DNA from: Pseudomonas fluorescens
GTDB lineage: Bacteria; Pseudomonadota; Gammaproteobacteria; Pseudomonadales; Pseudomonadaceae
NCBI RefSeq assembly: GCF_018614775.1
Contig: NZ_JAGGOF010000044.1
Location: 62,001-126,000, forward strand
Reading direction: 5' to 3'
Length of the DNA: 64,000 nt
Shown here: piece by piece, positions 18,044 through 26,898 of the stretch
Position numbering within the stretch: position 1 is the first letter of the stretch
Layout: each line of letters begins with the position of its first letter
Notes under the pieces: generated by a model
Told to the model about the DNA's origin: nothing
Seen by the model: only the letters and a program-made list of their open reading frames with translations
The model's database searches: none
Translations under genes and position numbers: made by a program

Positions 18044-19231
18044 TCATCGGCTGACCGCAATGGAGGCGCCCAGGTAGTACAACGCCCCACCGGCCATGAC
18101 GAAGAGCCCGAGCATGTAGAAAATGGCGTGGGCCGGCTGGGTTGCCAGCACCACTCCGCACAACACCGGCCCTAGCGCACCACCCAGGTTGCTGAGGTTC
18201 TGGGCGCCGTAGTACATGCCCCGCAGATGGTTGGGGGCGATGTTGTCGATGAACATGTATTCGGCAGGGAACACGATGATTTCTCCCACCGTGAAAATCG
18301 CCATGGCGATCACCCAGGACACGGTCGTGGTCGACAAGGCGAAGCCTGCCAGCCCCACGATAAACAGGCTCAGGCCGCCCGCCAACCACAGCTTCAAATG
18401 TTCATGGGACACCCGGCGGCCGATGACGTATTGCAAGCTGATCACCGTCAACGCGTTCGTCGCCACCACGATGCTGATGATCCGGTAAGTCGCCTCGGCG
18501 GTCATCGTCACCATCAGGTACTGGGAAAGATAGGCGGTGAACTGGCCGAAGACGACTGCGCTCAGCACCCCGCCCAGGGTGAAGCAGACCAGTCGGTAAT
18601 CACGCAACAGCAGCTTGCCTACGTTCAGGAACGGCGTGCGCGGCGGGGGCACAGTGGCGACCACCAGGCCTTTATCCGCCAACGTGAAGTAGACCAGCAA
18701 AAAGACCGTGGCCAACCCGGCCGAGCAGAGAAACGGCAGGCTGATGGCGAGCTTCGCCAACCCTGCCCCCAGGAACGGGCCGACGGCATAGCCGATGTTG
18801 GTCAGGGTGTACTTGATCGAAAATGCTTCGCTGCGCTCGGCGACGGGAAGCAGGCTGCCAAACGCCGATTTGGCGGCGATGTCGATAACGGCATACGCCA
18901 GGTTGACCACCACCAGGCAAACAAAGAACACGCCGATATCACGGCTTAGAAACGCCCCCAGGAAACCGACGCCGAATAGCGCGCTGAAACCCAGGATGAG
19001 CCGGTAGCTGGACAGGTTGTCCACGAGAAAACCGCCGTACAGGCTCAGCAACGACCCGATGATCAGCGTGCTGCCAATGACCAGGCCTGTCTCGGCGACG
19101 TTCAATCCGAAGCTGATCGACAGGTAGATCACCAGGTACGGCAAGGTGATCGCGCGAGCCAGGGTCAGCATCAGCGATGCGCACAGCAGCAGGTTGACCG
19201 TCCGGGGGTAGTTTTTCAGCTTGACCAGCAT
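18044..19231 (-). CDS. MFS transporter
   Basis: Major facilitator superfamily permease of 395 residues with about 12 hydrophobic segments, a typical drug or sugar efflux length. It shows the loop between helices 2 and 3 (GGFLVDNLSSYRLIL, a variant of the motif A region). It is divergent from the LysR gene starting at 19376 with 144 bases between, so regulation by that protein is plausible. The substrate is unknown. Confidence 0.9.
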   Translation of the reverse strand: MLVKLKNYPRTVNLLLCASLMLTLARAITLPYLVIYLSISFGLNVAETGLVIGSTLIIGSLLSLYGGFLVDNLSSYRLILGFSALFGVGFLGAFLSRDIGVFFVCLVVVNLAYAVIDIAAKSAFGSLLPVAERSEAFSIKYTLTNIGYAVGPFLGAGLAKLAISLPFLCSAGLATVFLLVYFTLADKGLVVATVPPPRTPFLNVGKLLLRDYRLVCFTLGGVLSAVVFGQFTAYLSQYLMVTMTAEATYRIISIVVATNALTVISLQYVIGRRVSHEHLKLWLAGGLSLFIVGLAGFALSTTTVSWVIAMAIFTVGEIIVFPAEYMFIDNIAPNHLRGMYYGAQNLSNLGGALGPVLCGVVLATQPAHAIFYMLGLFVMAGGALYYLGASIAVSR

Positions 19232-19375
19232 CCTTGCCTCTTACCGATTGTTTTCACGAGATGAACGCATCGCCAGCGTTGCTGCGTGCGAAGCCAGCTT
19301 ACTGTTGAATCAGCTGATGATTTATGATGTTTTTTATTGACTGGACAGAATTTAATTCATGAATACGAGGCCGCC

Positions 19376-20308
19376 ATGTTCTCCTCGGAACGCTTGAAAG
19401 GAATCGACGTATTAGTCTGTGTCGCGCAGCTTGGAAGCTTCAAGGCCGCGGCCGAGAAAATGAATCTGACGGCATCAGCAATCAGTAAAAGTATCGCGCG
19501 CCTGGAGAGTCGCCTTGGGGTGCGGCTGATCCATCGCACCACTCGCAGCTTTTCGCTGACCGACGCGGGCGCGGCTTTCTATCGTACTTGCACAGGCGTA
19601 CTCGCCGACCTCGAAGAGGCGGAGCTTGCGCTACAGGCCGAGCACAACGAGCCACGGGGCCGGGTTCGAATCGACCTGCCAGGTGCTTTCGGCCGTGCCC
19701 AGGTGCTGCCACTGCTGCTGCGTTTCGCCCAGACGCACCCGCTGCTGGTCCCGCACATTTCTTTCTCGGACGGCCTCATTGACCCCTTCCAGGCGGGGGT
19801 CGACGTTGTCGTGCGAATCGGTAGCCCGGACGTCTGGCCCGATACCGTGGGGCATTGTGACCTGGGCAGGGAATGGCACACCTTCTGCGCCTCACCGGCG
19901 TATCTGGCCCAGCGTGGCGTCCCGTTGACCGACAGCGACCTGGAGCATCACGCCTGCATCGCCTACGGCTGGGTGGACGGTAAAACCAGCCCGTGGACGT
20001 TCGCCGTCAACCGTCCCGGCGCCACCCTGCGCCGCCAGGTGCCCGCCCAACTCGTGGTGGGCAACGGCGAAGCGTTGGTGAAGGCGGTTTCGGCGGGCTG
20101 CGGTATTGCGCAACTGCCGTCCTGGTTGATCAAGCAACAGCTCGACGACGGCACATTGATCGAAGTGCTGCCCCACCTGGCCGCCGAGGGTCATGCGATC
20201 AATCTGGCCTGGATCAAGAGCCGACAGGCACTGCCCAGGGTTCGTGCCGTGCTGGAGTGCCTGGTCGAAGGTTTGAAACCACCGGATGCCCTGAGCAAAC
20301 ACGGCTAG
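19376..20308 (+). CDS. LysR family transcriptional regulator
   Basis: 310 residues with an N-terminal winged HTH (SFKAAAEKMNLTASAISKSIARLE-like, about 20-45) and a PBP2_CrgA-type effector domain beginning RVRIDLPGAFGRAQVLPLL near 92. The ATG at 19376 has GAGG five bases upstream and is preferred over 19337. It is divergent from the MFS gene, its most likely target. Forty percent or more of Pseudomonas LysR proteins have this CrgA-like layout and their ligands are rarely known. Confidence 0.9.
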   Translation: MFSSERLKGIDVLVCVAQLGSFKAAAEKMNLTASAISKSIARLESRLGVRLIHRTTRSFSLTDAGAAFYRTCTGVLADLEEAELALQAEHNEPRGRVRIDLPGAFGRAQVLPLLLRFAQTHPLLVPHISFSDGLIDPFQAGVDVVVRIGSPDVWPDTVGHCDLGREWHTFCASPAYLAQRGVPLTDSDLEHHACIAYGWVDGKTSPWTFAVNRPGATLRRQVPAQLVVGNGEALVKAVSAGCGIAQLPSWLIKQQLDDGTLIEVLPHLAAEGHAINLAWIKSRQALPRVRAVLECLVEGLKPPDALSKHG

Positions 20309-20369
20309 GCAGCGCCATGCCGTTATCGTCGACTCTATTGCCGACCGTACTTCCAGGAGTGTTCTTCCA

Positions 20370-21239
20370 GTGCCTGACCTGCCGCCCCATCACGCCTACC
20401 TGACGCGTTTCAACACCGTCCTTGCCTACATCGAGGCCAACCTCGATGGTGACTTGTCGGTGAACACGCTGAGCCGCGTGGCGAACTTTTCGGCGTTTCA
20501 CTTCCACCGACAGTTCACCGCGTTCGTCGGCGTGCCCGTCTCGCGCTATGTGCAACTGATGAGATTGCGACAAGCAGCCCATCGGCTGGCTGGCGACGCA
20601 ATTTGCTCGGTACTGGACGCCGCACTCGGTGCCGGCTTTGACAGTCCCGAGGCCTTCAGCCGGGCATTCAGGCGCGCGTTCGGCATGGCACCCAGCGCTT
20701 TTCGCAAGGCACCGAACTGGCAGGTCTGGAATGCGGTGTTCGCCATCCCTCATTTTTCAAGGACCATCATCATGCAAGTAAACATTGTGCAACGTGCTGA
20801 ACTCAGAGTCGCCGCGCTTGAGCACTGCGGTCCACCCGGGCTGGTCGACGAGAGCGTGCGCACATTCATCGAGTGGCGCATGCAGAGCGGGCAATCGCCC
20901 GTGGCATCGAGCCGCACGTTCGGCATTCCCTACAGCAACCCTGACACGACACCGGCGCACGCATTCCGCTTCGCCATCTGCGGCGAAATTCACGAGGCCG
21001 TGGCGCCCAACGAACAGGGCGTTCGCGAGATCGTCATTGCCGGTGGCCGCTACGTCGTGGTGCGCCATTCGGGCTCGCCGGATCACATCGGTGAAACGAT
21101 CTATCCGATCTACCGCGACTGGCTGCCCGCCAGCGGCGAGGAGCTGCGTGATGAACCGCTGTTCTTCGAATACCTGAGCGTCTATCCCGAAACGCCGAAG
21201 AGTCATTGGCAGACGGATGTGTATGTGCCGCTGCAATAG
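20370..21239 (+). CDS. AraC family regulator with GyrI-like effector domain
   Basis: 289-residue one-component regulator. Two HTHs of the AraC/XylS type occupy about residues 8-108 (VNTLSRVANFSAFHFHRQF and AALGAGFDSPEAFSRAFRRAFG), and a GyrI-like/SOUL-type small-molecule-binding domain follows (about 135-289, ending PLQ). The layout resembles Rob and SoxS-Rob-like multidrug responders. The start is GTG at 20370 with AGGAG about ten bases upstream. It sits 61 bases after the LysR gene on the same strand. The ligand and regulon are unknown. Confidence 0.9.
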   Translation: MPDLPPHHAYLTRFNTVLAYIEANLDGDLSVNTLSRVANFSAFHFHRQFTAFVGVPVSRYVQLMRLRQAAHRLAGDAICSVLDAALGAGFDSPEAFSRAFRRAFGMAPSAFRKAPNWQVWNAVFAIPHFSRTIIMQVNIVQRAELRVAALEHCGPPGLVDESVRTFIEWRMQSGQSPVASSRTFGIPYSNPDTTPAHAFRFAICGEIHEAVAPNEQGVREIVIAGGRYVVVRHSGSPDHIGETIYPIYRDWLPASGEELRDEPLFFEYLSVYPETPKSHWQTDVYVPLQ

Positions 21240-21280
21240 CGCTGAAGCGTTGACCTGGGGGAGCAAGCCTATTTGCCGCC

Positions 21281-21799
21281 TTACTTGATCTCGACCAGCC
21301 GCGGTGACTGGGAACCTTCCAGGGACAGGTGGATGACGCTGGCTTTGCTTGGAAAGTTCGGTGCATCGTCGTCGGTATTTTCCATCGCCGGAATGTCGAT
21401 CAGGGTTTGCTCGCCCGCCGGGTCGCTGACCAGTCTGGCATTCAGTTTGTCGATCGACCGCCAGCTATCGCCGCCGATGCGCACGACGTCCAGCAGGCTG
21501 TAATGCAGCACGCCTTCTTCGTTCTCTTCGGGGGTGAAGGCAGCCAGGTATTGGCTGTAGTTGTTGCCAGCACCGAAACCTTCAACGGTAAACACTGCAA
21601 GCGTGACCTCGCTGTCCTCGCCGATATTCAGCGTCTGGGCCATTGCCGCCTCTGGGTAGCCGGTGGCATAGCTGTCTTTGAGCAGCGCCACCAGATGCCC
21701 GATCTGCTCCTCCAGGGCTTTTGGAACCGGTGAGGGTTCGGCGGCGTGGGTCAGGGAGCAGAAGAGCAACAGGCTGGCTGCAAGCAGGCGCGATTTCAT
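21281..21799 (-). CDS. Exported protein of unknown function
   Basis: 172 residues. A clear Sec signal peptide spans residues 1-19 (MKSRLLAASLLLFCSLTHAA, cleavage after AHA-like THAA). The mature part is acidic and soluble, with VTLAVFTVEGFGAGNNYSQYLAAF in the middle. I recognise no named domain. The ATG at 21799 is preferred to 21832 because it starts the signal peptide. It is probably periplasmic and not obviously linked to neighbouring genes. Confidence 0.75.
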   Translation of the reverse strand: MKSRLLAASLLLFCSLTHAAEPSPVPKALEEQIGHLVALLKDSYATGYPEAAMAQTLNIGEDSEVTLAVFTVEGFGAGNNYSQYLAAFTPEENEEGVLHYSLLDVVRIGGDSWRSIDKLNARLVSDPAGEQTLIDIPAMENTDDDAPNFPSKASVIHLSLEGSQSPRLVEIK

Positions 21800-21880
21800 G
21801 AGAAACAATCCAGGGTGGGTAAGCGATCGCAAATGTTAGCGCGTGGGAGGAAATTTACTACCTGGGTTTGAATGGGCCGA

Positions 21881-21911
21881 TGCCATCGCGGGAACGCCTT
21901 GCTCCCACAGG
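21881..21911. repeat. Single REP element in a 367-base gap
   Basis: GCCATCGCGGGAACGCCTTG followed by CTCCCACAGG, a REP half-site, with a further degenerate copy just downstream (GGCTTGCTCGC). The gap from 21800 to 22166 holds otherwise no convincing gene; its right end should contain the promoter of the MalY/PatB-type gene. Confidence 0.65.
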
Positions 21912-22166
21912 ATCGCAGAGGGCTTGCTCGCAAAAAATGACGGATCAGCGGGGCTGGGCGTCCTGCAGGTAGTAGCGGCAACGGCGGCGCTGCCGCGACA
22001 ACGCGCCCAACCTTTCAATCCAGTTGTAAGAACTGCGTCACAGGACGGGGCTTGAACTTTCCACGCACCAGGTCCGGCGCGACGACCCACTCTACAGGTT
22101 CGTCTTTTTCTCCTGGCTCTTTGCTTTATCATGGCCCCCATCTCACTCCTGACTGATGGAACGACC

Positions 22167-23315
22167 ATGACTTTCGATTTCGACACGCTGTTCGAGCGCC
22201 ACGGTACCGGTAGCACCAAGTGGAGCCGCTACCCGGCCGATGTGCTGCCGATGTGGGTGGCGGACATGGACTTCCCTGCCCCGCCGGTGGTGATCGATGC
22301 GCTGCACAAGCGCCTCGAACACCCGATGCTGGGCTACAGCGTGGCCCAGGACAGCCTTCGCGCGGCGGTCGTGGCCGACCTGTGGGACAAGTACGCATGG
22401 CGTGTCGAGCCCCAGCAGATTGTCTTCCTGCCGGGCGTTGAGCCGGGCTTCAACATGGCCCTGCACGCGCTGGTGGCGCCCGGGCAGAATGTCGTGGTGC
22501 AGGTGCCCAACTACCCGCCGCTGCGCAACGCGCCGGCTCACTGGCAACTGAACAAGGTAGAGCTGGCGTTCAACGCGTTGAACGGCGAATTCCATACGCC
22601 CCTGGGCGCGCTGCGTGAAGCCCTGCAGGGCGGCGGTGCGCTGTTGCTGAGCAATCCTCACAACCCGTTGGGCAAGGTCTTTGGCCGGGAAGAACTGCAG
22701 GCCGTGGCGCAGATTTGCCTGGAGCAGGACGCCTGGATCATCTCCGACGAGATCCATGCCGACCTGTGCTTCGACGGCCGCGTGCACATTCCGACGGCCT
22801 CCCTCAGCCCGGCGATTGCCGCGCGCACCATCACCCTGATGTCCGCCAGCAAGGCCTACAACATCGCCGGCTTGAAGACCTCGTTCGCCATCATCCAGGA
22901 CGCCACGTTGCGCGAGCGGGTCAACGGCGCCCGGTCCGGGATGGTCGACAGCGTCAACGCCCTGGGCCTGGAAGCGACTCGCGCGGCCTACAGCGAAGCA
23001 GGACCGTGGCTCGAAGCCTTGAAGGCGTACCTGCAAGCCAATCGCGATTACCTGGTCGATGCGGTCAACACCCGCCTGCCGGGCATCACCATGACCGTCC
23101 CCCAGGGCACCTACCTGGCCTGGCTGGATTGTTCGGCGCTGGGGTTGGATGACCCTCAAGGATTTTTCCTCAAGGAAGCCAAGGTCGGCCTGAGCGCCGG
23201 GCTGGATTTTGGCGACGACGCCGGCCAGTTCGTGCGCCTGAACTTCGGCTGCCCACGAGCGTTGCTGGAGGAAGGGATTTCGCGGATGGAGCGTAGTCTC
23301 AAGGCCCTGGGCTGA
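22167..23315 (+). CDS. MalY/PatB family PLP-dependent C-S lyase / aminotransferase
   Basis: Fold-type I PLP enzyme of 382 residues, close to MalY/PatB cystathionine beta-lyases, which cleave C-S bonds of cystathionine or cysteine conjugates. It begins FDTLFERHGTGSTKW, typical of PatB, and contains VADMDFPAPP near 35, SNPHNPLGKV near 168, ISDEIHADL near 198, and the PLP-binding lysine in SASKAYNIAGLK near 232. The ATG at 22167 (TGGAAC upstream) is preferred to 22131. It is monocistronic, closed by a palindrome at 23321. Exact substrate is uncertain. Confidence 0.9.
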   Translation: MTFDFDTLFERHGTGSTKWSRYPADVLPMWVADMDFPAPPVVIDALHKRLEHPMLGYSVAQDSLRAAVVADLWDKYAWRVEPQQIVFLPGVEPGFNMALHALVAPGQNVVVQVPNYPPLRNAPAHWQLNKVELAFNALNGEFHTPLGALREALQGGGALLLSNPHNPLGKVFGREELQAVAQICLEQDAWIISDEIHADLCFDGRVHIPTASLSPAIAARTITLMSASKAYNIAGLKTSFAIIQDATLRERVNGARSGMVDSVNALGLEATRAAYSEAGPWLEALKAYLQANRDYLVDAVNTRLPGITMTVPQGTYLAWLDCSALGLDDPQGFFLKEAKVGLSAGLDFGDDAGQFVRLNFGCPRALLEEGISRMERSLKALG

Positions 23316-23320
23316 TCATT

Positions 23321-23352
23321 CCATGGCGAGGGAGTAAGCTCCTTCGCCATGG
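23321..23352. terminator. Near-perfect inverted repeat, probable terminator
   Basis: CCATGGCGAGGGAG, short loop TAAG, then CTCCTTCGCCATGG, six bases after the PatB-like gene. It is a member of the GGCGAGGGA REP type, without a U-tract. Confidence 0.7.
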
Positions 23353-23488
23353 CAGCGGTGCCATGGAAGCGGTCAGGCTTTGCGAGTCGCGTCGCACGCT
23401 CATCGACCATCCGGCCAATCCAACCGAACTCTGCCCGAAGGCCTGAAGTCCACCCTCCATCGCAACCCCACTTGCATGGAGAACCATC

Positions 23489-24346
23489 ATGGTCGACTAC
23501 CCTACCCCGCCTTTCCCGAAACAAAGCCAGCCCGTACCCGGCTCCCAGAAAAAAATGGACCCTTACCCGGATTGTGGCGAGCAGAGTTACCAAGGTTCTG
23601 GCCGTCTGGCCAACAAGATCGCCCTGATCACCGGCGCCGACAGCGGCATCGGTCGCGCCGTGGCGATTGCCTTCGCCCGTGAGGGCGCTGACGTGGCGAT
23701 TTCGTACCTGGATGAGCATGAAGATGCCCGGGAAACCGCGCGCTGGGTCGAGCAGGCGGGTCGTCAATGCCTGTTGCTGCCGGGTGACCTGGCAGACAAG
23801 GCCCAATGCTACAAAGTGGTCAATGAAACCGTCGCACGCTTCGGGCAGATCGACGTCCTCGTCAACAATGCCGCCTTCCAGATGACCCACGAAACCCTCG
23901 AAGAGATTCCCGACGAGGAATGGGTGCGCACCTTCGATATCAACATCACCTCGATGTTCAGGATCTGCCAGGCCGCCGTTCCGCACATGAAGGCCGGGGG
24001 CTCGATCATCAACACCAGTTCGGTCAACTCCGACATGCCCAAGCCGACGCTGCTGGCCTACGCCACCACCAAGGGCGCCATCGCCAATTTCACCGGTGGC
24101 CTGGCGCAGATGCTCGGGCCCAAGGGCATCCGGGTGAACAGCGTGGCGCCGGGGCCGATCTGGACGCCATTGATCGTGGCGACGATGCCCGAGGAAGAGG
24201 TGCAGAACTTCGGCTCCCAGACCCCGCTGGGCCGGCCCGGGCAGCCGGTGGAAGTGGCGCCGATCTATGTGCTGCTGGCCTCGGATGAGTCCAGCTACAT
24301 CTCCGGTTCGCGGTATGGGATCACGGGCGGCAAACCGATCCTATAA
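23489..24346 (+). CDS. SDR family oxidoreductase, YghA-like
   Basis: NAD(P)-dependent short-chain dehydrogenase of 285 residues with the N-terminal extension typical of YghA/general-stress SDRs (PPFPKQSQPVPGSQKKMDPYP). The cofactor motif is TGADSGIG near residue 50, NNAA near 130, the catalytic serine in NTSSVNS near 175 and the YxxxK pair in YATTK near 190. The C-terminus is SGSRYGITGGKPIL. The physiological substrate is unknown; homologues reduce methylglyoxal or aldehydes. A palindrome at 24361 terminates it convergently with the DUF421 gene. Confidence 0.92.
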   Translation: MVDYPTPPFPKQSQPVPGSQKKMDPYPDCGEQSYQGSGRLANKIALITGADSGIGRAVAIAFAREGADVAISYLDEHEDARETARWVEQAGRQCLLLPGDLADKAQCYKVVNETVARFGQIDVLVNNAAFQMTHETLEEIPDEEWVRTFDINITSMFRICQAAVPHMKAGGSIINTSSVNSDMPKPTLLAYATTKGAIANFTGGLAQMLGPKGIRVNSVAPGPIWTPLIVATMPEEEVQNFGSQTPLGRPGQPVEVAPIYVLLASDESSYISGSRYGITGGKPIL

Positions 24347-24360
24347 ACCAGAGGCCTACC

Positions 24361-24389
24361 CGTGGCGAGGGAGCTTACTCCCTCGCCAC
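24361..24389. terminator. Inverted repeat between convergent genes
   Basis: CGTGGCGAGGGAG, loop CTTA, CTCCCTCGCCAC, placed between the ends of the SDR (+) and DUF421 (-) genes; serves either direction. Confidence 0.72.
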
Positions 24390-24417
24390 AAAAGCGCTTG
24401 ATTATTTTGAATTACCC

Positions 24418-24861
24418 TCACTCCTTGGCAATCACCGAAATTTTGCCGTTGCGCTCGATGATCGCAAACTTGATCTGGTCCAGGGTCTCGATGCCCTGGC
24501 TCGAGCGCGCCGCTTCCATGATGTCTTCCTCCACCAACCGTGCATGGCGCATCCGGCCGCGAAGGATGCGGCCGTCCTCGACAATGATGGTCGGCCCGCC
24601 GTCAATCAGTTGCGACACTCGCCTGGAGCGCAGCTTGAGCAGCGACAGGCCGACGTCGATGGCAATCAGCGTGACGATCACCATCAGCGAATTGGTCAGG
24701 GAGAAATCATCCCCCAGCAGCGCCTGCTGGGTCGCCTCGCCGATGATCATCAGCAGCACGAAATCGAAGGTGGTGATTTCCGCCAGCGAACGGCGCCCGG
24801 CGATTTTGAACAGCACCAGCAACGCCAGGTAGATCGCGGCGGCCCGCAGCACGGAATCCAT
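24418..24861 (-). CDS. DUF421 (YetF/YcaP-type) membrane protein
   Basis: 147 residues with three N-terminal hydrophobic segments (about 5-85) and the conserved soluble tail with VEDGRILRGRMRHARLVEEDI, the hallmark of the DUF421 family. Family members are about 150-230 residues; function is unknown, although roles in envelope or sporulation have been proposed. It is the last gene of a minus-strand trio with the hypothetical protein 24869-25387 (7-base gap) and a PncC-like gene. Confidence 0.85.
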   Translation of the reverse strand: MDSVLRAAAIYLALLVLFKIAGRRSLAEITTFDFVLLMIIGEATQQALLGDDFSLTNSLMVIVTLIAIDVGLSLLKLRSRRVSQLIDGGPTIIVEDGRILRGRMRHARLVEEDIMEAARSSQGIETLDQIKFAIIERNGKISVIAKE

Positions 24862-24868
24862 AGGTCAC

Positions 24869-25387
24869 CTAAGGGAAAATGAATTGATCGAAACTGACTG
24901 CGGCGCCACCGGGCATGGCGATGCGGCTGTGGTAAGTTCCCAGCCCCGTGCCGAGTACGGACAGATAAAGATTGGCCTGCCCCTGGGCATCCGCCTGGAC
25001 CCAGAATTTCATGCCCTTGCCCGCACCGGCCGAGCGTAACGGCTGGGGCTGCAACGCCTCGACATTGAAACCTTCGAGCCAATCACCGCCCAGCTCGACT
25101 TCGAGCACGGCGTTCGGGGGACCCTCGAGGTGAATGATCATCGGGTTGTCAGAGCCGTTACGGTGGAACATTTCGTACTCGACGCCCAACGTTCCATCAC
25201 GGCTCTGTACGTCACGGGAGCTCAAGGGACCACGGGAAAACAGCCCGAGCAAGGTCAGGATCACCAATAAGACCAGCACGTACCAACCCACCCGCTCGAA
25301 GCGCCAGACCTTGAGCTGATAGGCCATGTCTTCACGCACCGGAAATTCACGGCTGTGAAAATCCTCTGGTTCGCTGTGCCGGGTCAT
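24869..25387 (-). CDS. Membrane-anchored protein of unknown function
   Basis: 172 residues. A basic/aromatic N-terminal region is followed by one transmembrane helix (about residues 35-50, WYVLVLLVILTLLGLFS), then a C-terminal, beta-rich soluble domain with FGGAAVSFDQFIFP-like end. Predicted topology is a single anchor with the soluble domain in the periplasm. It sits between a PncC-like gene (9-base gap upstream) and the DUF421 gene (7-base gap downstream). This tight pairing with DUF421 suggests a shared envelope role; no named domain is recognised. Confidence 0.75.
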   Translation of the reverse strand: MTRHSEPEDFHSREFPVREDMAYQLKVWRFERVGWYVLVLLVILTLLGLFSRGPLSSRDVQSRDGTLGVEYEMFHRNGSDNPMIIHLEGPPNAVLEVELGGDWLEGFNVEALQPQPLRSAGAGKGMKFWVQADAQGQANLYLSVLGTGLGTYHSRIAMPGGAAVSFDQFIFP

Positions 25388-25396
25388 GGCATCCCC

Positions 25397-25897
25397 CTAC
25401 CTGCACTCACCCGCCAGGGCGCGTTGATGGAAGTACCGCAATTGCCGCAGCGCGTGCTCGGTGGCGAGCAATTGCACCTGGTTGCGACTGCCGAAGAAAC
25501 GCTCCATGCGGCTGAACAACGCCCGTTTGCCCGCCATCTGGAAAGCCCAGGCAAAGCAGACGGTGCCGGCGGGAATGCCATCCATGTCGTCCGGCCCGAG
25601 GATGCCGGTGGTGGCCACCGCCACGCTGGCGTTGGCATCGTGCAGCGCGCCCAGGGCCATTTCCTCGGCCACTTCGCGACTGGTGAGGTTGAACGTATCG
25701 ATGGTCCGGGAGCGGACGCCCAGCAGCCGCTGCTTGGCCTCGGGGGAGTACACCACGTAGCCGCTTTCGATCAGCGACCCGCTGCCGGGTATTTCCGCCA
25801 GCAACGTGACGATCTTGCCGGCGGTGCAGGATTCGGCAGTGGTCAGCCGCAGGTCGTGTTCACGCAGATAATCAACGGTAGTCTGGGCAACAGTCAT
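25397..25897 (-). CDS. CinA C-terminal domain protein (PncC-like nicotinamide-nucleotide amidohydrolase)
   Basis: 166-residue stand-alone CinA_C domain protein. The motif TTAESCTAGKIVTLLAEIPGSGS near residues 18-40 and GYVVYSPEAKQRLLGV near 48 are diagnostic, and ATTGILGPDD lies near 100. Members hydrolyse nicotinamide mononucleotide to nicotinate mononucleotide and ammonia in NAD salvage (PncC). I start at ATG 25897 with GAAGGA upstream; the frame is open to 25951. It leads a three-gene unit with two membrane proteins, and that link is unexplained. Confidence 0.88.
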   Translation of the reverse strand: MTVAQTTVDYLREHDLRLTTAESCTAGKIVTLLAEIPGSGSLIESGYVVYSPEAKQRLLGVRSRTIDTFNLTSREVAEEMALGALHDANASVAVATTGILGPDDMDGIPAGTVCFAWAFQMAGKRALFSRMERFFGSRNQVQLLATEHALRQLRYFHQRALAGECR

Positions 25898-26064
25898 GGC
25901 AAACAGTCCTTCAGGGATGCTGATGGGTTGACCCCTGGCGGATTGATTCATTCCTTCGGATTGCGCTGCGGCACGTCGGCCTCAAATAAATGAAACCTCG
26001 GGTCGATGACGTACCTCAAATTTTCAGGGCCTCACGCTGAGGCTGTCTCGATCAGGAGGTCGTC

Positions 26065-26676
26065 ATGTCGGCACTTTTCGTCAAACTGTTCACCCACCCT
26101 GAATTCGCCTGGAAGGAAATACGCGAAGAGGAGCAAGCTCATCCACGTCACTACCTGGCCCACCTGCTGTTGCTGGCCCTGATTCCTGCGGTGTGCCTGT
26201 TCATCGGGATTACCTGGACCGGCTGGAGCCTGGCGGAAAACGAAACCGTGCGCCTCACCCAGGCCAGTGCCTTGCAGCTGTGCGTATTGCTGTACCTGAC
26301 CATCGTCGCTGGCGTGGTGCTGATGGGGGTGTTCATTCGCTGGATGTCCCGCACCTTTGACGCCCGTCCGAGCCTCAACCAGTGCATCGGCTTCGCCGCC
26401 TACACCGCCACGCCGTACTTCCTCGCCGGACTTTCCGGGCTGTACCCGAGTCGCTGGCTGGCGATCATCGTGCTGCTGGCCGCCTCGGCGTATTCGACGT
26501 TCCTGCTGTTCGTCGGCCTGCCCCGGTTCATGAGCCTCAAGAAGGAACAAGGCCTGCTCTATTCGGCCTGCGTCTGGGGCGTCGGTCTGCTGGTGTTGGT
26601 GACGATTCTGGTGGAGATGATCTTGCTCTGGTTCAACGTCTTGCAGCCTGAGTATCTGCGGGTTCCGGTGGGTTGA
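26065..26676 (+). CDS. Yip1 family membrane protein
   Basis: 203-residue inner-membrane protein with about five hydrophobic segments, matching the Yip1/DUF1282 (YohC) family. The N-terminal loop HPEFAWKEIREEEQAHPRHYLAHLLLLALI is typical. Function in bacteria is not established. AGGAGG lies upstream of the ATG at 26065 (GATCAGGAGGTCGTC). It is divergent from the PncC-like unit and followed by a REP doublet. Confidence 0.87.
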   Translation: MSALFVKLFTHPEFAWKEIREEEQAHPRHYLAHLLLLALIPAVCLFIGITWTGWSLAENETVRLTQASALQLCVLLYLTIVAGVVLMGVFIRWMSRTFDARPSLNQCIGFAAYTATPYFLAGLSGLYPSRWLAIIVLLAASAYSTFLLFVGLPRFMSLKKEQGLLYSACVWGVGLLVLVTILVEMILLWFNVLQPEYLRVPVG

Positions 26677-26749
26677 TCGGCGCATACGCGGGTGGCCAGG
26701 CGCACAGAGAGGTTCCTGGCCCAAGCCATACACCGGTGCACTATGGACA

Positions 26750-26845
26750 CCTGTGGGAGCAAAGCTTGCTCGCGATGGCGGCGGCCCAGCCAACATCATC
26801 GTCGACTGGCACCGTCTGATCGCAAGCAAGCTTTGCTCCCACAGG
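26750..26845. repeat. REP doublet (inverted pair)
   Basis: Two REP units in inverted orientation: CCTGTGGGAGCAAAGCTTGC at the left and GCAAGCTTTGCTCCCACAGG at the right, with about 55 bases between. It lies in the gap between the Yip1 gene and the convergent ligD gene. The arrangement is that of REPINs mobilised by RAYT transposases; no RAYT gene is in the window. Confidence 0.85.
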
Positions 26846-26898
26846 TCTTGACTGCCGCAGGTTTGTTGCCATTTGAGCTTCGGTTGACCGGCCTGAGG

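Noticed and set aside
21936..22130. Possible small gene in the gap upstream of the MalY/PatB-type gene
   Set aside because: Short frames here lack a ribosome site and recognisable sequence, and the region includes REP material.
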